DNA of 15,140 nucleotides from Nitrospirota bacterium (GTDB taxonomy: Bacteria; Nitrospirota; Thermodesulfovibrionia; JACRGW01). The stretch spans positions 1 through 15,140 of the forward strand of contig JACRGW010000182.1 of assembly GCA_016212195.1 (NCBI GenBank), given 5' to 3'. A program made the translations under genes and the position numbers. Positions 6,751 through 13,521 of the stretch are shown piece by piece (position 1 is the first letter of the stretch; every line of letters begins with the position of its first letter). The notes under the pieces were generated by a model. It was not told where the DNA came from. It was given only the letters and a program-made list of their open reading frames with translations, and ran no database searches.

Positions 6751-8337
6751 ATGATTGAAGATAAGAAGATTACAAAGGCAGCAGGGATTATAGGTCTTGC
6801 CACATTTATGAGCAGGATCCTCGGGCTCGTAAGGGATATAGTTATCGCCAACAGTTTTGGTGCGAAAATGGCTGCTGATGCCTTCTATGTTGCTTACAGG
6901 ATTCCCAATCTGCTAAGGGAACTCTTTGCTGAAGGGTCTATGTCAGCAGGTTTCATCCCTGTCTTTACAGAATATCTGACGAACAGATCGAAATCTGAGG
7001 CTAAAGGCCTGGCGAATACTATATTTACTATACTTTTCATAACCCTCTCTGTTTTGACACTCTTGGGAATTCTTATCACACCACTTATCGTTAATCTCCT
7101 TGCGCCTGGTTTCCTCTCAGACCCGGAGAAATATAGCCTTACTATTTACCTCACGAAGATAATGTTTCCCTATCTGCTCTTTATCGGTCTTGCAGCCCTT
7201 ACTATGGGCATACTTAATTCTCTCAGATCTTTTCTCACCCCTGCCTTATCCCCTGTGGTCTTGAATGTTGTGATTATATTCTCTGTCCTTTTTTTATCAC
7301 CAAAGATGGAGATGCCTATAGTTGGTGTTGCTATAGGTGTTACAATAGGCGGACTCTTTCAGCTTCTAATCCAGATTCCGAGTCTGATAAGGAGAGATAT
7401 GTCATTAACCCCTTCCTTTGATTTTTCCAGTCCCGGTGTAAGAAGGATTGGTAAACTTCTGCTTCCCGTTTCACTCAGCTCCTCTGTAAATATGGTGAAT
7501 ATCTTTATAGGGAATATCCTTGCATCCTTTCTGGTTACAGGAAGTGTAACCTATCTCTTCTATGGTATGAGGTTCATCCATTTCCCTTTAGGGATCTTTG
7601 GTGTAGCCCTGGCAACCGCTATCCTCCCTACACTGTCAGCACATGCTGCTACAGGTGAGAAAGAGAAACTGAGAGATACATTTTCCTTTGGATTACGGTT
7701 TGTCTTTTTCATAACCATACCTTCTATGATAGGACTGATTGTCTTGAGGGTCCCTATTGTTAACCTGATACTCCAGAGGGGTGAATTTGATTATACGGCA
7801 ACAGTCGGGACTGCCCAGGCAGTCTTATATTACGGACTCGGTCTATGGGCCTTTGCAGGTGTGAGGATAGTCCTTCAGGCCTTCTATTCAATACAGGATA
7901 CAAAGACACCTGTTAAGGTCGGATTATTAGGAGTGGGTATTAATATCCTTTTTAGCCTTCTACTTATGGGTCCCCTTAAACACGGAGGACTTGCCCTTGC
8001 CAATTCCATTGTCGCAGGACTCACACTCTTTTCACTTGCTTATATGCTCAGGAGGAGGCTTGGCAGGATTGATGGCAGAAGGATAATAAGGTCACTCTGG
8101 AGGGTAGTTCTTGCCTCTACATTTATGGGTATTATAGGTTGGTTTATAAGCCAGGATAAAGTCTGGACCTTTGATGGACAAATTATTTATAAGACATTCA
8201 TTCTTGGAGGTGGTATATTACTCAGTCTATTTATTTATTCCCTGTTGATGTATCTCTTAAAAAGTGAGGAATTTTTGTTTCTTTTCGGGATTATCAAGGA
8301 GAGGTTTCGGTCTACGACCAATCGGTCTGAGACTTAG
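6751..8337 (+). CDS. murJ: Lipid II flippase MurJ
   Basis: This polytopic membrane protein of 528 residues carries lipid II across the inner membrane for peptidoglycan synthesis. The N-terminus (KAAGIIGLATFMSRILGLVRD then IVIANSFGAKMAADAF) is the MurJ/MviN signature, and many hydrophobic helices follow, consistent with the 14-helix MOP-superfamily fold; EGSMSAGFIPVFTEY and HFPLGIFGVALATAILPTL are also family-typical. I chose ATG 6751 because MIEDKK places the conserved FMSR at the usual distance from the start. The in-frame ATG at 6733 would add six residues encoded by the adjacent palindromic repeat. Neither has a convincing Shine-Dalgarno. The gene is divergent from rpsT and is followed 12 nt later by an MBL-fold hydrolase. 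Confidence 0.95.
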   Translation: MIEDKKITKAAGIIGLATFMSRILGLVRDIVIANSFGAKMAADAFYVAYRIPNLLRELFAEGSMSAGFIPVFTEYLTNRSKSEAKGLANTIFTILFITLSVLTLLGILITPLIVNLLAPGFLSDPEKYSLTIYLTKIMFPYLLFIGLAALTMGILNSLRSFLTPALSPVVLNVVIIFSVLFLSPKMEMPIVGVAIGVTIGGLFQLLIQIPSLIRRDMSLTPSFDFSSPGVRRIGKLLLPVSLSSSVNMVNIFIGNILASFLVTGSVTYLFYGMRFIHFPLGIFGVALATAILPTLSAHAATGEKEKLRDTFSFGLRFVFFITIPSMIGLIVLRVPIVNLILQRGEFDYTATVGTAQAVLYYGLGLWAFAGVRIVLQAFYSIQDTKTPVKVGLLGVGINILFSLLLMGPLKHGGLALANSIVAGLTLFSLAYMLRRRLGRIDGRRIIRSLWRVVLASTFMGIIGWFISQDKVWTFDGQIIYKTFILGGGILLSLFIYSLLMYLLKSEEFLFLFGIIKERFRSTTNRSET

Positions 8338-8349
8338 GGGAGATGAAAA

Positions 8350-9006
8350 ATGTTCTTGGATAAACTCATAGTAGGTCCTTTGGAGGTAAACTGCTATATT
8401 CTCGGAGACGAAGAGACAAAAGAGGCGGCTGTTATAGACCCAGGTGATGAGGATGACAGGATACTTGATCTGTTGAATGAGAAGGGTCTTAAACTCAGGT
8501 ATATCATTAATACCCATGCGCATTTCGATCATGTGGGGGTAAATCAGTCACTTAAAGAAGCGACAGGTGCGGAGATTATGATACACGAGGGGGATAAGGA
8601 CCTTCTAAGGGTAGCAGGGGAACAGGCCTTTCTCTATGGGCTTGATGTGCCTCCATCTGAACCTGATAGGTTCCTTCAGGATGATGATGAGATCTATATT
8701 GGAGAGATCAAACTCAGGGTTCTCCATACCCCTGGACATTCTGAAGGTTGTATCTGTCTTCTCGGTAATGGGTTTGTCTTCACTGGCGATACGATATTTG
8801 CAGGTTCTGCAGGAAGGACAGACTTCCCTGGAGGGAATATGGGGAAATTGCTTAAATCTATAAGGGAGCGACTCGCAACGCTTGATGATAATATAAATGT
8901 CTATCCAGGTCATGGCCCTGAGACAACAATAGGTTTTGAAAAGAGGAATAATCCTTTCTTTTCCACAGGATCCTTCGGACAGGAAGGGGCTGTGGAGTCT
9001 TTATAG
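8350..9006 (+). CDS. MBL-fold metallo-hydrolase (glyoxalase II / YcbL-like)
   Basis: The protein has 218 residues. It carries the metal-binding motif THAHFDH (His 56, His 58, Asp 60, His 61), HTPGH with His 130, TGDTIFAGSAGRTDFPGG with the bridging Asp 147, and VYPGHGPET with His 188, so all expected dinuclear-metal ligands are present. This is the short glyoxalase II-like (YcbL type) branch, about 210 residues, lacking the C-terminal substrate-binding domain of full GloB. Members hydrolyse thioesters such as S-lactoylglutathione or related substrates; the substrate here is unknown. A strong Shine-Dalgarno GGGGAG (8337-8342) sits 7 nt before the ATG and overlaps the murJ stop. The tight spacing suggests co-transcription with murJ, without a clear functional link. 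Confidence 0.9.
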   Translation: MFLDKLIVGPLEVNCYILGDEETKEAAVIDPGDEDDRILDLLNEKGLKLRYIINTHAHFDHVGVNQSLKEATGAEIMIHEGDKDLLRVAGEQAFLYGLDVPPSEPDRFLQDDDEIYIGEIKLRVLHTPGHSEGCICLLGNGFVFTGDTIFAGSAGRTDFPGGNMGKLLKSIRERLATLDDNINVYPGHGPETTIGFEKRNNPFFSTGSFGQEGAVESL

Positions 9007-9031
9007 AATTTGTTTATAATAGGATAAATAA

Positions 9032-9475
9032 ATGGAAGGGAAGGTCATAGCTGTAAACATAAGTGAGAAGAAAGGAGAAAGGAAGAAGAATACCGATAAT
9101 GTCTATCTCAGAGAGAATTTCGGTGTTGAAGGGGATGCCCATGGGAGCAGTGAATGGCACAGGCAGGTGAGCCTCCTCGGGATTGAGAGCATTGATAAGA
9201 TGAGGCATCTCGGTCTTGATGTTAATCCTGGTGATTTTGCTGAGAATATAACGACAGAGGGGCTCGATCTGACCTCTCTCCCTATCGGGACAAAGATAAC
9301 TGTAGGAGGCGATATTGAGCTTGAGGTGAGTCAGATAGGTAAGGTCTGCCATGACAGATGTGCCATCTATTACCAGGCAGGTGACTGCGTGATGCCGAAG
9401 GAAGGGATATTCGTTAGGGTTATTAAAGGTGGATGGGTTAGGCCTGGGGATGTGATTACCGTCAAGCGTGAATAG
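9032..9475 (+). CDS. MOSC domain-containing protein
   Basis: This is a stand-alone MOSC domain of 147 residues. Visible motifs: GVEGDAHGSSEWHRQVSLL (about 31-49), NPGDFAENITTEG (about 65-77), QIGKVCHDRCAIYYQAGDC (about 101-119) with Cys 106, 110 and 119, and MPKEGIFVRVIKGG near the C-terminus. MOSC domains are related to the C-terminal domain of Moco sulfurase and to YiiM/YuaD; they are thought to handle sulfur or Moco-bound groups using a conserved Cys. The next gene is a MogA/MoaB-like molybdopterin protein, supporting a molybdenum-cofactor role. This MOSC-MogA pairing is, to my knowledge, common and sometimes fused. The ATG has AGGAT upstream at about 9021. Confidence 0.9.
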   Translation: MEGKVIAVNISEKKGERKKNTDNVYLRENFGVEGDAHGSSEWHRQVSLLGIESIDKMRHLGLDVNPGDFAENITTEGLDLTSLPIGTKITVGGDIELEVSQIGKVCHDRCAIYYQAGDCVMPKEGIFVRVIKGGWVRPGDVITVKRE

Positions 9476-9484
9476 AAGACTAAA

Positions 9485-9629
9485 TGTAAGAGGCATCTTG
9501 ATTTCAGCAATCTTTGATTAGTCCTTATTGGTAACTTAAAAAGTGGTAAGGATTAGAGACCTATCAGGTAATATATGAGTGGAAGACCGGGAACCCAGAA
9601 ATCTTGCTTCAATCCAGATGCCTCTTACA
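9485..9629 (+). other. 145-bp element bounded by inverted repeats (MITE-like or structured leader RNA)
   Basis: The outer ends are 18-nt inverted repeats with one mismatch (9485-9502 beginning TGTAAGAGGCATCT, and 9612-9629). Weaker complementarity continues to about 9516 and 9598. Inside lies a second hairpin (9519-9529 with 9545-9555, three G-U pairs, extended by ACTT/AAGT around an AAA loop) and a tiny hairpin ACCT-ATC-AGGT (9559-9569). There is no ORF in it. It fills most of the 176-nt gap between the MOSC gene and mogA and ends 22 nt before the mogA ATG. The ends are flanked by AAA on both sides, a possible but very weak target duplication. I do not recognise it as a known riboswitch. Confidence 0.7.
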
Positions 9630-9651
9630 AAATCAATAAAGGATTAGTAAT

Positions 9652-10140
9652 ATGATTCGCATAGCAATTCTTACCATGAGCGATAAGGGATCAAAGGGTG
9701 AGAGGGAGGATGAAAGCGGGGAGGTGATAAAGAAGATGGTTAAGAAAATCCCTGCGGAAGTTGTCTATTATGAAGTTATCCCTGATGAAATGGATATTAT
9801 TAAAGACAGGCTTATCTCGATTTCTGACAGTGAGAAGGCAGATATAATAATTACCACAGGAGGAACAGGAGTCTCTCCGAGGGATGTCACACCTGATGCC
9901 ACCCTTCAGGTCATAGAGCGAGAGATTCCCGGAATGGCAGAGGCTATGAGGATGGAGAGCATTAAAAAGACACCCAGGGCAATGATCTCGAGGGCAGTAG
10001 CAGGCATAAGGAAGAAGACACTTATTATTAACCTTCCAGGCAGCCCAAAAGGTGTTAAAGAGAACTTAGAGGTTATCCTGCCTGCCCTTTCCCATGCAGT
10101 TGAGAAGATCAGAGGGGATACCTCGGAGTGCGCTTCTTAA
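9652..10140 (+). CDS. mogA: Molybdopterin adenylyltransferase-like protein (MogA/MoaB family)
   Basis: The protein has 162 residues, the size of single-domain MogA/MoaB. Key motifs are IAILTMSDKGSKGEREDESG at the N-terminus, TTGGTGVSPRDVTPDAT (68-84), and NLPGSPKGVKENLEVILPAL (128-145, with small shifts possible). The GGTG/SPRD loop binds molybdopterin. Family function is adenylation of molybdopterin before metal insertion by MoeA; the split between MogA and MoaB names cannot be settled by sequence reading alone. AAAGGA at 9638-9643 is the likely Shine-Dalgarno. With the upstream MOSC gene it forms a likely Moco-related pair, though no other Moco synthesis gene is in the window. Confidence 0.88.
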   Translation: MIRIAILTMSDKGSKGEREDESGEVIKKMVKKIPAEVVYYEVIPDEMDIIKDRLISISDSEKADIIITTGGTGVSPRDVTPDATLQVIEREIPGMAEAMRMESIKKTPRAMISRAVAGIRKKTLIINLPGSPKGVKENLEVILPALSHAVEKIRGDTSECAS

Positions 10141-10147
10141 AAATCCC

Positions 10148-10176
10148 TTGCAATCTCTTATAACATAAGTTAAATT
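10148..10176 (+). promoter_or_regulatory. Possible promoter of the aromatic amino acid cluster
   Basis: TTGCAA (10148-10153) and TAAATT (10171-10176) are separated by 17 nt, each a 4-of-6 match to the sigma70 consensus. They lie in the 71-nt AT-rich gap before pheA, where a promoter would be expected if the aro genes form their own operon. No attenuator or leader peptide is visible. The match is weak. Confidence 0.35.
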
Positions 10177-10211
10177 AGCTCATTCCTTCAGAAAGGGTGG
10201 AAGATGGGGTT

Positions 10212-11288
10212 ATGGATGAAATCGAAAATCACAGAAAAGAGATCGATGATATCGATTCTGAGATACTCAGACTTCTTAATCGGCGGGCAGAGATTGTAAT
10301 TGAGATAGGTAAGGTTAAGAAGAATGAGAAGGTCGAGTTCCATTCACCAGAAAGAGAACAGGAAATCCTCCAGAGACTGGAAAAGAGTAATCCCGGACCC
10401 TTCCCCAGCGAAGCCCTCAGGGCTGTATACAGGGAAATACTTTCAGCCTCACTTTCATTAGAACAGCCTTTACGTGTAGCCTACTTCGGTCCAAAAGCCA
10501 CCTTCACCCATCTTGCAGCGATGCAGCAGTTCGGTTTTTCTGCTCAGTATATCCCTGTAGGGAGCATAAAAGAGGTCTTTGACACCGTTGAGAGGGGACA
10601 TGTGAATTACGGGGTTGTGCCTATTGAGAATTCTACGGAAGGGGTTGTGAGCTACACCCTCGACATGTTTGTTGACTCGGACCTTAAGATATCGGCTGAG
10701 ATAATGACGGAGATCTCCCATAACCTTCTATCCCTTTCAGGGAAGAAAGAAGATATAAGGAAGATCTATTCCCATCCGCAGGCAACAGCCCAGTGCAGGG
10801 ACTGGATAGAGGCCAATCTTCCTGGGATACCAATTCTGGAGGCACCAAGCACCGCAAGGGCAGCAGAAATGGCTGCCCAGGACACGAGTGCAGGCGCAAT
10901 AGCGAGTGATCTGGCAGCAATGCTATACGGCCTGAAGATCGTTCAGAGAAGGATAGAGGATGTCATTAACAATTATACTCGATTCCTTGTTATATCAAAT
11001 AAACATCCCTCTAAAACTGGCAGGGATAAGACCTCTATTATGTTTACTATAAAAGACAGGGTAGGTGCACTTTATTCCATGCTTGAGCCCTTTGCGAAGA
11101 ACAAGATAAACCTAACCAAGATAGAGTCAAGACCATCAAGGAAAAAGGCGTGGGAATATATATTCTTTGTTGATATAGAGGGTCACATCGATGACGAAAA
11201 TGTTAAGAAGACCCTCGACGAGGTGAGAAAGGAATGCCTCTTTCTTAAGGTTCTCGGATCCTATCCTTCAGGGCAGGTTAGTAAATAA
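10212..11288 (+). CDS. pheA: Bifunctional chorismate mutase / prephenate dehydratase (P-protein)
   Basis: The protein has 358 residues from ATG 10212. It converts chorismate to prephenate and then to phenylpyruvate for phenylalanine synthesis. Domains in order: an AroQ-type chorismate mutase (about 1-85; HRKEIDDIDSEILRLLNRRAEIV), a prephenate dehydratase domain (about 95-270; RVAYFGPKATFTHLAA, then NYTRFLVI with the catalytic TRF at 256-258), and a C-terminal ACT domain with GAL (285-287) and ESRP (305-308), the motifs that form the phenylalanine-binding feedback site. Allosteric inhibition by Phe is therefore expected. A GTG at 10197 would add five residues, but its only purine-rich sequence is immediately adjacent, so I prefer the ATG (GGTGG about 11 nt upstream). 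It is the first gene of the aromatic run and ends 12 nt before hisC. Confidence 0.95.
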   Translation: MDEIENHRKEIDDIDSEILRLLNRRAEIVIEIGKVKKNEKVEFHSPEREQEILQRLEKSNPGPFPSEALRAVYREILSASLSLEQPLRVAYFGPKATFTHLAAMQQFGFSAQYIPVGSIKEVFDTVERGHVNYGVVPIENSTEGVVSYTLDMFVDSDLKISAEIMTEISHNLLSLSGKKEDIRKIYSHPQATAQCRDWIEANLPGIPILEAPSTARAAEMAAQDTSAGAIASDLAAMLYGLKIVQRRIEDVINNYTRFLVISNKHPSKTGRDKTSIMFTIKDRVGALYSMLEPFAKNKINLTKIESRPSRKKAWEYIFFVDIEGHIDDENVKKTLDEVRKECLFLKVLGSYPSGQVSK

Positions 11289-11300
11289 TCAAAAAAGATT

Positions 11301-12380
11301 ATGGATCTCGTTGCAGAGAATATAAAGACGCTTATTCCTTATTCTCCGGGTAAACCTATAGAAGAGCTCGAAAGGGAACTCGGTATAAAGGGTTCGATAA
11401 AACTTGCCTCTAACGAAAATCCCTTGGGTCCATCGAGAAAGGCTATAGAGGTTATAAGGAAGGTGGTTGAGAACATCCATAGATATCCTGATGGTGGAGG
11501 TTATTACCTCAAAAGGACTCTCTCTGAAAGGCATGAGGTAAAACCCGAGCAGATTATTTTAGGAAATGGCTCTAATGAGGTAATAGAGATATTTGTGAGG
11601 ACATTTCTGAGACCAGGTGATGAGGCCATAATGGCGAGTCCCTCTTTTGTGGTTTATCCGATGGTTATTCAGGCAGCCTATGGGATGAATGTGATAGTAC
11701 CTCTCAAGGAAGGCAGACATAATCTTGATGGGATGGTAAAAAGGGTAACAGATAAGACCAGGATGGTTTTTATCGCTAATCCGAATAACCCTACTGGGAC
11801 GATAAATACAGAGACAGAGTTTGATTCAATGATGAAGAACCTTCCTGAAGGGGTTCTTGTAGTTGTAGATGAGGCCTATTATGAGTATGTCACCTCTCGG
11901 GATTACCCTGATACAATGAAGTACCTGAGAGAAGGGAGAAATATTATTATACTAAGAACATTCTCGAAGATCTATGGATTGGCTGGACTGAGAATTGGTT
12001 ATGGGATAACGAAGAAGGAATTTGTTAACGAGATGAATAAGGTACGTCAGCCCTTCAATATAAATTCCCTTGCCCAGATAGGTGCATTGGCAGCTCTATC
12101 CGATTACAGGCATGTGGAGGAAAGCAGGAGGATTAATGAAGAGGGTAAGATGTATCTTTATAAGGAATTGAATAGTATGGGGGTTAAATATCTCCCTACA
12201 GAGGCAAACTTCATTTATATAGATATTGAAGGCGATGCCTTCCAGCTCTATGAAAGATTCTTAAAGGAAGGTGTTATTGTGAGACCGATGGGACAGAGAA
12301 ATCTGAGAGTGACCATAGGGCTTCCGGATGAGAACAGGAGATTTATAAAGGTATTCAGGAAGACTTTAAACCTGTCCTGA
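11301..12380 (+). CDS. hisC: HisC-type PLP aminotransferase (histidinol-phosphate / aromatic)
   Basis: This class I/II fold aminotransferase of 359 residues has the HisC pattern: KLASNENPLGPS near residue 37, GNGSNEVIEI, FIANPNNPTGT, VVVDEAYYEY, and the PLP-binding Lys 223 in RTFSKIYGLAGLRIGYG. HisC makes L-histidinol phosphate in histidine synthesis. Here it sits between pheA and aroF with no his gene nearby, so it may also or mainly transaminate phenylpyruvate, 4-hydroxyphenylpyruvate or prephenate; HisC enzymes in aromatic operons (for example in Bacillus) are known to do this. The Shine-Dalgarno is poor. The stop codon lies inside a small palindrome (12371-12392). Confidence 0.9.
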   Translation: MDLVAENIKTLIPYSPGKPIEELERELGIKGSIKLASNENPLGPSRKAIEVIRKVVENIHRYPDGGGYYLKRTLSERHEVKPEQIILGNGSNEVIEIFVRTFLRPGDEAIMASPSFVVYPMVIQAAYGMNVIVPLKEGRHNLDGMVKRVTDKTRMVFIANPNNPTGTINTETEFDSMMKNLPEGVLVVVDEAYYEYVTSRDYPDTMKYLREGRNIIILRTFSKIYGLAGLRIGYGITKKEFVNEMNKVRQPFNINSLAQIGALAALSDYRHVEESRRINEEGKMYLYKELNSMGVKYLPTEANFIYIDIEGDAFQLYERFLKEGVIVRPMGQRNLRVTIGLPDENRRFIKVFRKTLNLS

Positions 12381-12392
12381 CGACAGGTCAGG
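12371..12392. repeat. Small nested palindrome across the hisC stop codon
   Basis: CCTGTC (12371-12376) pairs with GACAGG (12382-12387) around a 5-nt loop; alternatively CCTGA (12376-12380) pairs with TCAGG (12388-12392). The two foldings exclude each other. The hisC TGA (12378-12380) lies inside. No T-tract follows. It may be a trimmed dispersed repeat; the aroF Shine-Dalgarno begins only 4 nt after it. Confidence 0.5.
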
Positions 12393-12408
12393 GAAGGGGA
12401 GAACTAAT

Positions 12409-13434
12409 ATGGATATCATTGTTTTAAGACCTGGAATAACTGAGGAAGAAAAAGGTTCTATTATAAAGAGACTTGGGGGTTATAATCTTAAGGCGCAGGT
12501 GTCTGTGGGGACAGAAAGGACGATCATCGGAGTAATTGGTGATACCTCAAGGATAACAGAAGATGAAGAAGAATCCTTCTCTGTTATGCCTGGAGTAGAA
12601 AAGGTGCTGAGAATACTGAAGCCTTTCAAGGTTGTGAGCAGAGATTTCAAGCGTGAGGATACAGTAATAGATATAAAAGGAAATCTGATAGGTGGGAAGA
12701 GAATCCATGTGATGGCCGGTCCCTGTGCTGTTGAGTCAGAGGATATGATTCTTGCAGTAGCAAATGAGGTGAAGAAGGCAGGGGCTACCTTTTTAAGGGG
12801 AGGTGCCTTCAAGCCAAGGACATCGCCCTATTCATTCCAGGGTCTTGGTGAAGAGGGTCTTAAATATCTTAAAGAGGCATCGGAGAAGACAGGCCTACCT
12901 GTAGTTACTGAGATTATGGATCCGAGGGATATAGACCTTCTTATCGAATACTCAGATATAATCCAGATCGGTGCGAGAAACATGCAGAACTTCAGACTTC
13001 TTACAGAGGTAGGCTCATACAGGAAGCCTGTCCTTCTCAAGAGGGGGCTCTCTGCAACGATAAAGGAATTCCTGATGTCTGCAGAGTATATTATGTCGAG
13101 TGGAAATCATAATGTGATCCTCTGTGAAAGAGGAATTAGGACATTTGAGACCGCCACAAGAAACACCCTTGACCTGAGTGCCGTACCAGTTATAAAGCAG
13201 TTAAGCCATCTCCCTGTTGTGGTTGACCCCAGTCATGGTGTAGGAAAGTGGGACATTGTACCCCCTATGGCCAAGGCAGCGATAGCAGCTGGAGCGGATG
13301 GTATTCTTATCGAAGTTCATCCCAATCCTGACCAGGCATTATCAGACGGGGAACAGTCACTAAAACCCAAGGTCTTTAAACAGTTGATGGAGGAACTAAA
13401 GGCGGTGGCAATGGCGGTGGGGAGGGAAATGTAA
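12409..13434 (+). CDS. aroF: 3-deoxy-7-phosphoheptulonate (DAHP) synthase, type I-beta with N-terminal regulatory domain
   Basis: The protein has 341 residues, like the Thermotoga maritima enzyme. It condenses phosphoenolpyruvate and erythrose 4-phosphate in the first step of the shikimate pathway. Residues about 1-70 form a ferredoxin-like regulatory domain (MDIIVLRPGITEEE...); the rest is a TIM barrel of the KDO8P/DAHP family: HVMAGPCAVES (Cys 106), GGAFKPRTSPYSFQGLG, VVDPSHGVGKW (His 276), LIEVHPNPDQALSDG (Glu 302, Asp 313). The expected metal ligands Cys, His, Glu and Asp are all present, each four positions later than in T. maritima as I remember it. The N-terminal domain in that enzyme mediates feedback inhibition by tyrosine and phenylalanine, so similar control is likely. 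GGGGAG (12396-12401) is a good Shine-Dalgarno. Confidence 0.95.
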   Translation: MDIIVLRPGITEEEKGSIIKRLGGYNLKAQVSVGTERTIIGVIGDTSRITEDEEESFSVMPGVEKVLRILKPFKVVSRDFKREDTVIDIKGNLIGGKRIHVMAGPCAVESEDMILAVANEVKKAGATFLRGGAFKPRTSPYSFQGLGEEGLKYLKEASEKTGLPVVTEIMDPRDIDLLIEYSDIIQIGARNMQNFRLLTEVGSYRKPVLLKRGLSATIKEFLMSAEYIMSSGNHNVILCERGIRTFETATRNTLDLSAVPVIKQLSHLPVVVDPSHGVGKWDIVPPMAKAAIAAGADGILIEVHPNPDQALSDGEQSLKPKVFKQLMEELKAVAMAVGREM

Positions 13435-13442
13435 AAGACAGT

Positions 13443-13487
13443 AATCCCCCCATCCCCCCTTTAGAAAAGGGGGGTGAGGGGGGATTT
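13443..13487. repeat. Free-standing C/G-rich hairpin between aroF and tyrA
   Basis: The left arm has two C6 runs (13446-13451, 13454-13459), the loop is about AGA at 13463-13465, and the right arm has two G6 runs (13469-13474, 13478-13483). The arms end AAT and ATT. The right half is identical over 24 nt to the repeat inside leuS. The hairpin is very stable but has no T-tract after it, so it is unlikely to be a classical terminator; it may still slow transcription or protect the upstream mRNA end. Confidence 0.85.
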
Positions 13488-13521
13488 GATGGGATTTTGA
13501 ATTTAGGATTTGTAGAAAGTA

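Noticed and set aside
9015..9020. Perfect TATAAT before the MOSC gene as a promoter.
   Set aside because: No acceptable -35 box exists 16-18 nt upstream (sequence there is GTGGAG) and AT-rich gaps produce this hexamer by chance; a promoter is possible but unsupported.
13443..13487. Hairpin after aroF as an intrinsic terminator.
   Set aside because: There is no T-tract downstream, the same sequence occurs inside coding regions, and tyrA and aroA continue in the same direction.
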